Part shown: one piece after another, positions 36,159 through 44,723 of the stretch
Position numbering within the stretch: position 1 is the stretch's first letter
How the letters are laid out: each line of letters starts with the position of its first letter
From: Anaerotruncus rubiinfantis
GTDB taxonomy: Bacteria > Bacillota > Clostridia > Oscillospirales > Ruminococcaceae
Length of the DNA stretch: 64,000 nt
Assembly (NCBI RefSeq): GCF_900078395.1
Contig: NZ_FKLA01000009.1
Span: 1,812,614-1,876,613, forward strand
Reading direction: 5' to 3'
The notes under the pieces: model-generated
The model's database searches: none
The model's input: only the letters and a program-made list of their open reading frames with translations
What the model was told of the DNA's origin: nothing
Position numbers and translations under genes: made by a program

Positions 36159-36803
36159 ATGAAACCGATTCGGATTGCCCTCACTAAGGGCAGGCTGGAA
36201 AAAGACAGCGTTGAAATGTTTGAGAAGCTCGGCTATGACTGCACTGCGGTGCACGAAAAGGGCCGCAGGCTGATTTTGCCGGTCGTGGGCACCAACCTCG
36301 AGATTGTGCTTGCGAAGGCCGCGGACGTGGTGACTTACGTCGAGAACGGCGTCTGCGATATTGGTGTGGTTGGCAGGGACACGATTATGGAGAAGGGGGG
36401 GACCTTCTACGAGGTGGCCGACCTGGGGTTTGGAAAATGCCGGTTCGCGCTGGCGGTGCCGAAAGGGGTCGACTTCTATGAGGGCTATCACACCCGCTGT
36501 ATCGCCTCAAAATATGTAAATGTGGCGCACGCCTATTTTGAAAAGAAAAATATGGATGTCAAGATCGTCAAAATCGAAGGCTCAGTTGAGCTGGCGCCGA
36601 TCCTTGGGCTTTCGGACGCGATTGTCGACATTGTGGAAACCGGCACAACCCTCAAAGAGAACGGGCTGGTTATCGCGGAATATATTTCGGACATCAGCGC
36701 AAGGCTGATCGTCAACATTGCAAGCCTCAAACTGCGTAAGGCGGAGATCGAGCCGTTTATTACGCGGATTGAAGATTACCTGAAGGAGAGGGCTGACGCA
36801 TGA
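36159..36803 (+). CDS. hisG: ATP phosphoribosyltransferase, short form
   Basis: This enzyme performs the first step of histidine synthesis, joining ATP and PRPP. It is 214 residues and lacks the C-terminal regulatory domain of long HisG, so it needs HisZ. IRIALTKGRLEKDSVEMFEKLGY, GVCDIGVVGRDTI and the PRPP-loop region DAIVDIVETGTTLKENGL are diagnostic. AAAGGGAGGGCATAC precedes the ATG. The stop overlaps the hisD start. Confidence 0.96.
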   Translation: MKPIRIALTKGRLEKDSVEMFEKLGYDCTAVHEKGRRLILPVVGTNLEIVLAKAADVVTYVENGVCDIGVVGRDTIMEKGGTFYEVADLGFGKCRFALAVPKGVDFYEGYHTRCIASKYVNVAHAYFEKKNMDVKIVKIEGSVELAPILGLSDAIVDIVETGTTLKENGLVIAEYISDISARLIVNIASLKLRKAEIEPFITRIEDYLKERADA

Positions 36804-38086
36804 TCCAGGTCGTCAAGGCGGACGGAACCGCTGAAAAAGAGCTTCTCGCGTCGCTGCGCAGCCGCAGCGGTGAGGTTGATAAACAGGTCGCCGGGCAGGT
36901 CGCAACGATCATTGAGGACGTAAAACAAAAAGGCGACGCGGCGGTGCGGGATTACACCCTGCGCTTCGACGGACACTGCCCCGATCTTTTTGAAGTTGAC
37001 CGCGAGGTGATCAACGATGCGCTTTCGCAGGCCGACGAGGAATTCGTTTCTTCGCTTCTCAATGCGATGGAGAACATCGCGGCTTTCCATCAGAAACAGA
37101 AGCAGCAGAGCTTTATCGACGCCCAGCCAAACGGCGTCATTCTGGGGCAGCGTATCCGCGGGCTTGCCCGCGTGGGGCTCTATGTGCCGGGCGGAACGGC
37201 GGCCTATCCATCATCGGTGCTGATGAACTGTGTCCCGGCAAAAATTGCAGGGGTCGGGGAGATCATCATGGTCACGCCGCCACGCAAAGATGGCACGCCG
37301 AATCCGGACATCCTTGTCGCGGCGGCGATTGCCGGGGTGGACCGGGTGTTTCTGATGGGCGGCGCACAGGCTGTGGCGGCGCTCGCATTCGGCACCGAAA
37401 GCGTGCCAAAGGTCGATAAGATCGTCGGGCCGGGAAATATCTACGTCGCAACCGCGAAAAAGCTGCTTTACGGCGTGGTGGATATCGACATGATCGCCGG
37501 GCCGAGTGAAATCCTCGTGATGGCGGATGAAACCGCGAACCCGGTCTATCTGGCGGCCGATATGATGAGCCAGGCGGAACACGACGTGCTGGCATCTTCG
37601 ATCCTGCTCACCACGAGCGGACGGATCGCAAATGATACCGTCGCGGAGATCGAGCGCCAGATAAAAGAGCTCTCGCGGGCAGAGATTGTCCGCAAATCAT
37701 TGGAGACCTACGGCGCGGTGATCGTCTGCCGCAGTATCGACGAGATGGTTGCGCTGGCAAATGAGCTTGCGCCGGAGCATCTCGAGGTCATGCTGGAAAA
37801 CCCATTTGAATATATCGGGAAGCTTGACAACGCGGGCAGCGTATTTCTCGGGCAATACGCCCCGGAACCGCTGGGCGACTATTTTGCCGGACCGAACCAT
37901 GTCCTGCCGACCTCCGGCACGGCGCGGTTCTTCTCGCCGCTTGGGGTGGACAGTTTTATCAAAAAATCGAGCTATATCTACTACACGGCCGACGCGCTCT
38001 GCCAGGCGAAGGATGACATTGTGCGCATCGCGGAGTGTGAACAGCTCACCGCCCATGCGAATTCGATCAAAGTGAGGTTTTCCTGA
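36800..38086 (+). CDS. hisD: Histidinol dehydrogenase
   Basis: This zinc enzyme oxidises histidinol to histidine in two NAD-dependent steps. GLYVPGGTAAYPSSVLMN, VDKIVGPGNIYVATAKKLLYG, IDMIAGPSEILV, MMSQAEHD, and GPNHVLPTSGTARF carry the zinc ligands and catalytic His residues. It is 428 residues. It starts within the hisG stop (ATGA) and its stop shares one base with the hisC start, showing translational coupling. Confidence 0.97.
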   Translation: MIQVVKADGTAEKELLASLRSRSGEVDKQVAGQVATIIEDVKQKGDAAVRDYTLRFDGHCPDLFEVDREVINDALSQADEEFVSSLLNAMENIAAFHQKQKQQSFIDAQPNGVILGQRIRGLARVGLYVPGGTAAYPSSVLMNCVPAKIAGVGEIIMVTPPRKDGTPNPDILVAAAIAGVDRVFLMGGAQAVAALAFGTESVPKVDKIVGPGNIYVATAKKLLYGVVDIDMIAGPSEILVMADETANPVYLAADMMSQAEHDVLASSILLTTSGRIANDTVAEIERQIKELSRAEIVRKSLETYGAVIVCRSIDEMVALANELAPEHLEVMLENPFEYIGKLDNAGSVFLGQYAPEPLGDYFAGPNHVLPTSGTARFFSPLGVDSFIKKSSYIYYTADALCQAKDDIVRIAECEQLTAHANSIKVRFS

Positions 38087-39135
38087 TGTACGAACTGCCG
38101 GAAAAGCTGAAAAATCTGACGCCTTACGCGCCGGTCACGGGGCAGTACCGAATCCGGCTTGACGCGAATGAAAGTTATCTGACTGCACCGGGCTGGCTGC
38201 GGCAGGAACTTGCCGCGGCGATTGAGAAGCTTGATTTCAACCGCTACCCGGACCCTTATACAGTTGAACTCTGCCAAAAGTTTGCGGATTTTTTTGACGT
38301 CCTGCCGTCGCAGGTGGTTGCGGGCAACGGTTCGGATGAACTCATTGGTCTGATCGTTTCCTCGTTTACCTCCACCGGTGAGGATATGGTGGTGGTCAAC
38401 CCGGACTTTTCAATGTATTCATTTTACGCGCAGATGAACGGCGTCAGAGTACATACCTTCCAGAAGCCGGAGCTTGCGCTCGACGCGGACGCGCTGATTG
38501 CCTTTGCCAAAGAGCGGGCCGCAAAGCTTGTGGTCCTTTCGAACCCCTGCAATCCGACTTCGCTCGCCGCCTCGCAGGCGGATGTGCTCAAAATCGTGGA
38601 GGAGCTGTCCGACCGGCTGGTTGTAATCGACGAAGCGTATATGGATTTCGCAGAAGGCTCGATTCTGCGGATCGCACCGCGGCATGACAATCTGATTGTC
38701 CTCAAGACCTGTTCAAAAGCGTTTGGCATGGCTGCAATCCGGCTTGGCTTCGCGGTCGCGGGGACACAGATCACCCTTGCGCTCAAGGCGGCCAAGTCGC
38801 CTTACAATGTAAACAGCATGACCCAGGCGGCGGGCTGTGTCCTGCTGAGCCATCCGGATTATCTGCGGGGTTGCACCGAACAGATTAAGACGTCCCGCAC
38901 CGAACTTTATCAGAAGATTCTTGCGCTTGCCAAAGAAAAAGCAGAGATTCTGGAGGTGGCCGACACCTGCGCGAACTTCGTCTTTTTGCAGATGCTGGAC
39001 GCGCGCCGGGTGTTTGACGCGCTGAGTGCGCGCGGAATCATCGTGCGGCTCATGGCTCCTCGCCTGCGTATTACGGCAGGCACGGCCGAGGAAAACCGGG
39101 AGGTCGTCGGGGCCTTGCGGGAGATTTTAGACTGA
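38086..39135 (+). CDS. hisC: Histidinol-phosphate aminotransferase
   Basis: This PLP enzyme of aminotransferase class I/II converts imidazole acetol phosphate to histidinol phosphate. IRLDANESYLTAPGWL, VAGNGSDELIGLI, SNPCNPTS, and the PLP-lysine segment TCSKAFGMAAIRLGFAV are visible. It is 349 residues. It lies within the his operon between hisD and hisB, which fixes its role among related aminotransferases. Confidence 0.95.
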   Translation: MYELPEKLKNLTPYAPVTGQYRIRLDANESYLTAPGWLRQELAAAIEKLDFNRYPDPYTVELCQKFADFFDVLPSQVVAGNGSDELIGLIVSSFTSTGEDMVVVNPDFSMYSFYAQMNGVRVHTFQKPELALDADALIAFAKERAAKLVVLSNPCNPTSLAASQADVLKIVEELSDRLVVIDEAYMDFAEGSILRIAPRHDNLIVLKTCSKAFGMAAIRLGFAVAGTQITLALKAAKSPYNVNSMTQAAGCVLLSHPDYLRGCTEQIKTSRTELYQKILALAKEKAEILEVADTCANFVFLQMLDARRVFDALSARGIIVRLMAPRLRITAGTAEENREVVGALREILD

Positions 39136-39153
39136 AAACAGGAGGAAACCAGT

Positions 39154-39732
39154 ATGCGGGAATGCACCATCCACCGGAAAACCAATGAAACGGACATCAC
39201 GCTCTCGCTGAACCTCGATGGGAGCGGGAATTTTGCCGGTACGAGTGGGATTGGCTTTTTTGATCACATGCTGCACGCGTTCGCGGTGCACGGCGGATTC
39301 GATCTTGCGCTCACCATGGCTGGAGACTTGGAAGTGGACTGCCATCATTCGGTCGAGGATTTGGGTATTGTGCTCGGACAGACGTTTGCGCAGATTCTTT
39401 CGGACAAAGGCGCCATCGCGCGTTATGGTAGCTTTGTGCTTCCGATGGATGAAGCCTTGGCTTTTTGTGCGCTCGATATTAGCGGCCGGGCCTTTTTGGT
39501 GTTTGACTGTGTCTTTCAAAACCCGCAGGTTGGTGCGTTTGACTGCTGTATGACAGGGGAATTTTTCCGGGCGTTTGCGATGAATGGGGGAATTACCCTG
39601 CATATCAAGGTGCCCTACGGGGAGAATGACCACCATAAGATCGAGGCGGTATTCAAGGCTGCAGCGCATGCGCTCAAAGCAGCGGTGACGCCGCGGGAAG
39701 GCGGGGTCCTCTCCTCGAAGGGAGTTTTGTAA
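39154..39732 (+). CDS. hisB: Imidazoleglycerol-phosphate dehydratase
   Basis: This manganese enzyme dehydrates IGP. It is monofunctional at 192 residues, with no phosphatase domain. The metal-binding segments GFFDHMLHAFAVHGGFD, DCHHSVEDLGI and the later HHKIEAVFKAAAHAL are present. ACAGGAGGAAACCAGT precedes the ATG. A separate histidinol-phosphatase is not encoded in this operon. Confidence 0.96.
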   Translation: MRECTIHRKTNETDITLSLNLDGSGNFAGTSGIGFFDHMLHAFAVHGGFDLALTMAGDLEVDCHHSVEDLGIVLGQTFAQILSDKGAIARYGSFVLPMDEALAFCALDISGRAFLVFDCVFQNPQVGAFDCCMTGEFFRAFAMNGGITLHIKVPYGENDHHKIEAVFKAAAHALKAAVTPREGGVLSSKGVL

Positions 39733-39733
39733 G

Positions 39734-40336
39734 ATGATTGCGATCATTGATTACGGAGCGGGAAATCTTTTCAGCGTCAAAAACGCGCTTGATTTTATTG
39801 GCGCGGAAAGCTGTATCACCGCGAAAGCAGAGGAGCTTGCAAAGGCAGACGGCTTGATTTTGCCGGGGGTGGGCGCCTTCCCGGACGCGATGAAACGGCT
39901 GACGGCGACCGGTCTCGTTCCGGTCATCCGGGAGCAGGCACAAAAAAAGCCGCTGCTCGGCATCTGCCTTGGAATGCAGATGCTGTTTGAGAAGGGGCAT
40001 GAATTCGAAACGTGCGATGGACTGGGCCTTATTCCGGGCGACGTTCGGTTGATCGAAGCGGCGGGGCTCAAAATTCCGCACATGGGCTGGAACGATTTGA
40101 CCGTTCTCAACCCCTGTGAACTGGTCGCAGACGTGAAAGAGGGCGATTACGTCTATTTCGTCCACTCCTACCGCGCTGATACAGCGGATGAAAACATCTC
40201 CTGTTACACCGTCTATGGGGAACGCATCCCGGCACTAGTGCACCGGGGAATGGTTTACGGCGCGCAGTTTCATCCTGAGAAAAGCGGCGCTGTCGGCATC
40301 CAGATGCTGAGAAATTTTGCGAGGTTGTGCCAATGA
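39734..40336 (+). CDS. hisH: Imidazole glycerol phosphate synthase, glutaminase subunit
   Basis: This class I glutamine amidotransferase feeds ammonia to HisF. IAIIDYGAGNLFSVKNAL at the start, the nucleophile Cys in LLGICLGMQMLFE, and the C-terminal His/Glu in GAQFHPEKSG complete the triad. It is 200 residues. It starts one base after the hisB stop and ends within the hisA start. Confidence 0.96.
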   Translation: MIAIIDYGAGNLFSVKNALDFIGAESCITAKAEELAKADGLILPGVGAFPDAMKRLTATGLVPVIREQAQKKPLLGICLGMQMLFEKGHEFETCDGLGLIPGDVRLIEAAGLKIPHMGWNDLTVLNPCELVADVKEGDYVYFVHSYRADTADENISCYTVYGERIPALVHRGMVYGAQFHPEKSGAVGIQMLRNFARLCQ

Positions 40337-41058
40337 TTATCTTACCAGCAATCGACATCAAGGACAAAACCTGCGTACGGCTTGTGCGCGGCGACTTTGC
40401 GACCGCGCACAAAGTTGCGGAGGACCCGTTCGAAACCGCTGCCGGCTTTCGGGCGGCGGGCGCTTCATGGATTCATATGGTCGATCTCGACGGGGCCAAA
40501 ACCGGCGGCGCGGCGAATGCGGGGATCTTTCTGCGTGTCGCGCGGGAGTCGGGCCTCAGGGTGGAACTCGGCGGCGGCATCCGCAGCATGGACACCATCG
40601 CTTATTATCTTGAAAATGGAGTTTCCCGCATCATTCTGGGCTCGGTGGCAGTGAAGGACCCCGCTCTTGTGAAAGAGGCTGCCCAAGCTTACGGCGAAAA
40701 AATTGCGGTTGGGATCGACGCGAAAAACGGCATGGTCGCCACCGAAGGCTGGCTCGACACAAGCGATGTGAACTACATCGATCTTGCGAAGGCGATGGAG
40801 CAGGCCGGTGTTCAGACCATCATCTTCACGGACATCTCAAAGGATGGGACGCTTGAAGGTCCAAATCTTGAACAGTTGCAACGGATTAACGCTTCCGTAT
40901 CCTGTAAGATCATTGCGAGCGGCGGGATTAAGGATATTTTGGATATCAGTGCATGTAAAGATTTGGGACTTTACGGAGTGATCTGCGGAAAATCCATCTA
41001 TTCCGGAAGCCTAAGGCTTCCGGAAGCGATTGAAGTGGCAGGTGATCAGCAGTGTTAG
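40333..41058 (+). CDS. hisA: ProFAR isomerase (HisA)
   Basis: This TIM-barrel isomerase acts on phosphoribosylformimino-AICAR phosphate. The catalytic Asp pair is visible in [20 protein letters not shown] and [15 protein letters not shown]. It is 241 residues. The ATG at 40333 overlaps the hisH stop. The C-terminal coding region holds a perfect 12-bp inverted repeat (see findings). HisA rather than HisF is indicated by the start and by a clear hisF next to it. Confidence 0.96.
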   Translation: MIILPAIDIKDKTCVRLVRGDFATAHKVAEDPFETAAGFRAAGASWIHMVDLDGAKTGGAANAGIFLRVARESGLRVELGGGIRSMDTIAYYLENGVSRIILGSVAVKDPALVKEAAQAYGEKIAVGIDAKNGMVATEGWLDTSDVNYIDLAKAMEQAGVQTIIFTDISKDGTLEGPNLEQLQRINASVSCKIIASGGIKDILDISACKDLGLYGVICGKSIYSGSLRLPEAIEVAGDQQC

Positions 41059-41810
41059 CAAAACGGATCATCCCGTGCCTTGACGTGCGGGATGGAAAGG
41101 TCGTCAAAGGCGTCAATTTCGTCGGCATCAAGGAGGTCGGCGACCCGGTCGAATGCGCGATCGAGTACGACCGGCAGGGAGCGGATGAGATCACCTTTCT
41201 CGACATCACCGCGACCCATGAGGGCCGCAGCACAATGATCGACGTAGTACGAAACACCGCCAAAAACGTATTTGTACCGCTTACAGTGGGCGGCGGAATC
41301 CGCACAGTGGAGGATTTTCGCGATATCCTGCGGGCAGGAGCTGATAAAATTTCAGTAAATTCCGCCGCGGTGCGCAATCCCCGGCTCATCCGCGAGGCCG
41401 CCGACCGGTTCGGCAGCCAATGCGTCGTGGTTGCGATCGACGCGCGCAGGAGTCCGGACGGGAACTTCACCGTCGTGGTAAATGGCGGCAGAATCGACAT
41501 GCGTATCGACGCGGTCGAATGGGCGAAAAACTGCGAGCGGCTCGGCGCCGGGGAAATCCTGCTCACCTCGATGGACACAGACGGCTGTAGGAATGGCTTC
41601 GACCTGGAGCTGACCAACGCGGTCACCGAGGCGGTTTCCATCCCGGTCATCGCATCTGGAGGCTGCGGAACGCTCGAACATTTTTCGGAGGTGTTTGAAC
41701 AGACCGGCGCGGACGCGGCGCTTGCGGCGTCGCTTTTCCATTTTCGGGAACTGACTGTCGGGCAGGTGAAAGCACACCTTGCGGCGCATGATATCCCGGT
41801 CAGGAGGTAA
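41052..41810 (+). CDS. hisF: Imidazole glycerol phosphate synthase, cyclase subunit
   Basis: This TIM-barrel cyclase uses ammonia from HisH to make IGP and AICAR. The catalytic Asp residues are in [18 protein letters not shown] and [10 protein letters not shown]. It is 252 residues. A GTG start at 41052 overlaps hisA by seven bases. The N-terminal [12 protein letters not shown] is strictly diagnostic for HisF. Confidence 0.97.
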   Translation: MLAKRIIPCLDVRDGKVVKGVNFVGIKEVGDPVECAIEYDRQGADEITFLDITATHEGRSTMIDVVRNTAKNVFVPLTVGGGIRTVEDFRDILRAGADKISVNSAAVRNPRLIREAADRFGSQCVVVAIDARRSPDGNFTVVVNGGRIDMRIDAVEWAKNCERLGAGEILLTSMDTDGCRNGFDLELTNAVTEAVSIPVIASGGCGTLEHFSEVFEQTGADAALAASLFHFRELTVGQVKAHLAAHDIPVRR

Positions 41811-41813
41811 ACT

Positions 41814-42146
41814 ATGAAGGATTTGGACCGTTATTTCGCAAAATCGGCGCTGATCCCGGCGGTCGTGCAGGAAGCCGGTACCGGAGAGGTTCTGATGCTC
41901 GCCTACATGAACCGCGAGAGTCTGCAAAAAACCTATGAAACCGGCTACACCTGGTTTTACAGCCGTTCACGGCAGGAACTCTGGAATAAGGGTGCGACTT
42001 CCGGACATCTGCAAAAGGTGGTTGATCTGCGCGCCGATTGCGATGACGATACACTGCTCGTCACAGTTGTTCAGACGGGCAATGCCTGCCACACCGGAGC
42101 GCACAGCTGCTTTTACAAAGAGATTTGGGAGGAAACAAAGCCATGA
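41814..42146 (+). CDS. hisI: Phosphoribosyl-AMP cyclohydrolase
   Basis: This zinc enzyme opens the adenine ring of PR-AMP. It is 110 residues, monofunctional. [44 protein letters not shown] and the Cys-containing [11 protein letters not shown] are family hallmarks with the zinc-binding cysteines. AGGAGGTAAACT precedes the ATG. The stop overlaps the hisE start. Confidence 0.96.
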   Translation: MKDLDRYFAKSALIPAVVQEAGTGEVLMLAYMNRESLQKTYETGYTWFYSRSRQELWNKGATSGHLQKVVDLRADCDDDTLLVTVVQTGNACHTGAHSCFYKEIWEETKP

Positions 42147-42469
42147 CTGATGTAATGAAAGGCCTTTATGAAGTGGTTCAGGATCGCCGCGACCATCCGC
42201 AGGAGGGTTCTTACACCTGCTATCTGTTCGAGAAAGGGATCGACAAGATCCTGAAAAAGGTGGGGGAAGAGTGCAGCGAGGTGATCATTGCCGCCAAAAA
42301 CCGCAAGAACGATGACACCGCCGAGGAGATCTGCGATCTGATCTACCATCTGCTGGTGATGATGGCTGAGCAAGACATCCCGCTTGAACAGGTCGAAGAG
42401 ATCCTGGAGGCACGCCGCCAAAAGATCGGCAACCTCAAACAGTTCCACGAGAGTGACCACAACACCTGA
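42143..42469 (+). CDS. hisE: Phosphoribosyl-ATP pyrophosphatase
   Basis: This MazG-like all-alpha pyrophosphatase catalyses the second histidine step. It is 108 residues. [14 protein letters not shown] and [17 protein letters not shown] carry the metal-binding acidic residues. The ATG at 42143 is inside the hisI stop and GGGAGGAAACAAAGCC precedes it. It is the last gene of hisZGDCBHAFIE; hisI and hisE are separate, not fused. Confidence 0.95.
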   Translation: MTDVMKGLYEVVQDRRDHPQEGSYTCYLFEKGIDKILKKVGEECSEVIIAAKNRKNDDTAEEICDLIYHLLVMMAEQDIPLEQVEEILEARRQKIGNLKQFHESDHNT

Positions 42470-42480
42470 CTGAAAAGCAT

Positions 42481-42514
42481 AAAAGGACCCGCAACTGTAG
42501 TTGCGGGTCCTTTT
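42481..42514. terminator. Bidirectional terminator between his and lysine operons
   Basis: A perfect 16-bp inverted repeat, AAAAGGACCCGCAACT / AGTTGCGGGTCCTTTT, with A- and T-rich ends. It serves both converging operons. Confidence 0.95.
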
Positions 42515-42527
42515 CAATTTTATATGA

Positions 42528-43001
42528 TCAGTCGGCCTTGACCTGGAACGCTTTTTCAAGCGCGCCGACCGCCTCGTTACAGCAGGCCTGCGGGACCAGC
42601 AGGGAGATTTCCACCTCGCCGGTCGAGATGAGGGTCAGCTCCGCGTTGGCATCAGCGACAGCGGTGATTGCGGCGGCGGCGACACCGTACATTTCGCGCA
42701 TCTCTTCGCCGTAAAGCTGAATCTTGCAGTTGCCGTTCGAGACCATCGGTTTGAAGTCGGCATGGGTCTCGCAGAATTTGTTGACCAATCCCAGGACTTC
42801 CACCAACTGGTTTGCAAGCAGGGTGAAGGAGATATCGATATAATGTCCCTGCGGTGCGGTCTGGCTGATCATATCAAGATTTACCTTGACATTTGCAAGC
42901 CCCGTAAAGATGGTAGAGAGCAGTTTCGGGTCGTTTGGAACCTTGTGGAAGGTCACAAGGGCAACATCCTCCACAATGGAAATTTTAGAAACGCCATTCA
43001 T
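42528..43001 (-). CDS. Stand-alone double ACT-domain protein (aspartokinase regulatory-like)
   Basis: This 157-residue protein is made of two ACT domains and no kinase. VSKISIVEDVALVTFHKVPNDPKLLSTIFTGLA resembles the first ACT of aspartokinase, and VSNGNCKIQLYGEEMREMYGVAAAAITAVADANAEL the second. EVEISLLVPQACCNEAVGALEKAF closes it. ACT pairs bind amino acids. As the last gene of the riboswitch-controlled lysine operon it may sense lysine or threonine, perhaps as a partner of a kinase-only aspartokinase encoded elsewhere; that is inference. GAAAGGATGTGTCCAT precedes the ATG. Confidence 0.8.
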   Translation of the reverse strand: MNGVSKISIVEDVALVTFHKVPNDPKLLSTIFTGLANVKVNLDMISQTAPQGHYIDISFTLLANQLVEVLGLVNKFCETHADFKPMVSNGNCKIQLYGEEMREMYGVAAAAITAVADANAELTLISTGEVEISLLVPQACCNEAVGALEKAFQVKAD

Positions 43002-43019
43002 ATGGACACATCCTTTCTA

Positions 43020-43769
43020 TCAAACGATATCACCCATGTTGTAAAGTCCAGCCTGCTTGCCGCAGAGGAAGAGCGCCGCATTGAGCGCGCCGACGGCAAA
43101 CACCCCTTTGCTGGCGGCTGAATGGGAGAGGGTCAAGATCTCGTCGTGACCCGCAAAAAGGATCTCATGCTCGCCGACAATCGTTCCGCCGCGCACCGCG
43201 TGGATACCGATCTCATTTTTTGCACGTTTACGGCGGTAGGCGTGGCGGTCATAAACATACTGGGATGGCTCATCGAGCACACCGGAGATCGCATCTGCAA
43301 GCATCAGGGCAGTGCCGCTTGGGGCGTCGATCTTCTGGTTGTGGTGTTTTTCGATGATTTCAATATCAAACTGCCCACCCAGGACTGCGGCCGCCTTTTT
43401 TGCAAGCTCTGCCAGCAAGTTTACGCCAAGCGACATGTTTGCTGTAAAAAAGAGCGCGACCTCGTTCGATTTTTCCCGGATCAGCGCGGTCTGTTCGGCG
43501 GAAAGGCCGGTCGTAGCGATCACGGCCGGGATCTTCTTCTGTACCGCGTATTCGAGCAGCGGCGAAAGCGCGCTCGGATGAGAAAAATCGATGATAACGT
43601 CGGCATCAACCGAGCAATCCGACGGTATGGTAAAGACGGGGAACGCGTCGAGCGCCTTCCCGGTGATGTCGATGCCCGCGACAATGGTACAGTCGTCCCG
43701 TTCCCTTGCGCATTCGGCGATCATCCGCCCCATCTTTCCATTGCAGCCTGATAAAATGATCCGTTTCAT
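43020..43769 (-). CDS. dapB: 4-hydroxy-tetrahydrodipicolinate reductase
   Basis: This enzyme reduces HTPA to tetrahydrodipicolinate with NAD(P)H in the diaminopimelate/lysine path. RIILSGCNGKMGRMIAE is the nucleotide site. IIDFSHPSAL, ATTGLSAEQ, and the catalytic IIEKHHNQKIDAPSGTALMLAD are clear. It is 249 residues. The ATG at 43769 is chosen because GGAGGTTCAA precedes it; the longer frame has 43 extra residues over the dapA end. Confidence 0.96.
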   Translation of the reverse strand: MKRIILSGCNGKMGRMIAECARERDDCTIVAGIDITGKALDAFPVFTIPSDCSVDADVIIDFSHPSALSPLLEYAVQKKIPAVIATTGLSAEQTALIREKSNEVALFFTANMSLGVNLLAELAKKAAAVLGGQFDIEIIEKHHNQKIDAPSGTALMLADAISGVLDEPSQYVYDRHAYRRKRAKNEIGIHAVRGGTIVGEHEILFAGHDEILTLSHSAASKGVFAVGALNAALFLCGKQAGLYNMGDIV

Positions 43770-43797
43770 TTGAACCTCCAGCGCTTTGGCGCCTTTT

Positions 43798-44685
43798 TTA
43801 GATGAGTTTTGCGTCCCGCATCGCTTTTTCGAGCAATTGTTTATTCGCATCGGAGAGGTCGACAAGCGGCAGCCGGCAACGTCCAGCCTTCCAGCCAAGC
43901 AGGTTCATCGCTTCTTTGACCGGGATTGGATTCACGTCGCAGAAAAGCGCGTTTATAAGCGGCATCAGCCCGATCTGCAGGTCAGCGCTTTCCTTGATCT
44001 TGCCGTCGAAATAGAGCCGGCAAATGTCATGGGTTTGGCGCGGCGCGACATTTGAGAGAACCGAGATGACGCCCTTGGCGCCAAGCGACAGGAACGGGAC
44101 AATCTGGTCGTCGTTGCCGGAATAGACATCGAGTTCGTCTCCGCATAGATTGCGGGTATTGGCAAGCGCGGAAAGGTCGCCGTTCGCCTCCTTGACCGCA
44201 ACGATATTCGGATGCTTCGCAAGTTCCTGATAGGTCTTAGGCTGGATATTCACGCCGGTGCGGCTCGGGACGTTATAGAGGATGACCGGCAGGTCGGTGG
44301 CGTCCGCCATTGTGCAAAAATGACGGATGAGGCCCGCCTGTGAAGTCTTGTTGTAATAGGGGGTGACATGCAGCAGCGCGTCTGCGCCGGCCTGTTTGGC
44401 TTCCTTTGAGAGCCACAGGGCATAATCGGTATGGTTGCTTCCGACACCTGCAACGACCGGTACGCGGCCGGCAGTGTGCTCCACGGCAAAGCGGATGGCT
44501 TCGACATGTTCGTCATCAGTGAGGGTGGAGGCTTCGCCGGTGGTACCGACGATGACAATCGCGTCGGTGCCGTTTGCAACCTGGTCGTCGATCAGTCTGC
44601 CGAGCTCCGGCCAGTTGATCGAGAGATCCTCGTTCATCGGCGTGATGATTGCGACGCCCGCGCCGGTAAATATGGTTTTCTTCAT
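43798..44685 (-). CDS. dapA: 4-hydroxy-tetrahydrodipicolinate synthase
   Basis: This class I aldolase-type enzyme condenses pyruvate with aspartate semialdehyde. VGTTGEASTL, the catalytic-Tyr segment VTPYYNKTSQ, YNVPSRTGVNI, and the Schiff-base Lys in NIVAVKEANGDL are visible. It is 295 residues. It sits between asd and dapB in a single-direction operon. AAGGATTGATCCGAT precedes the ATG. Confidence 0.96.
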   Translation of the reverse strand: MKKTIFTGAGVAIITPMNEDLSINWPELGRLIDDQVANGTDAIVIVGTTGEASTLTDDEHVEAIRFAVEHTAGRVPVVAGVGSNHTDYALWLSKEAKQAGADALLHVTPYYNKTSQAGLIRHFCTMADATDLPVILYNVPSRTGVNIQPKTYQELAKHPNIVAVKEANGDLSALANTRNLCGDELDVYSGNDDQIVPFLSLGAKGVISVLSNVAPRQTHDICRLYFDGKIKESADLQIGLMPLINALFCDVNPIPVKEAMNLLGWKAGRCRLPLVDLSDANKQLLEKAMRDAKLI

Positions 44686-44723
44686 ATCGGATCAATCCTT
44701 CCTGAAAATAAGAGAGGTGGTGG

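Noticed and set aside
43122..43751. 209-codon plus-strand frame over dapB
   Set aside because: Shadow of dapB, whose catalytic and NAD(P)-binding motifs are complete on the minus strand.
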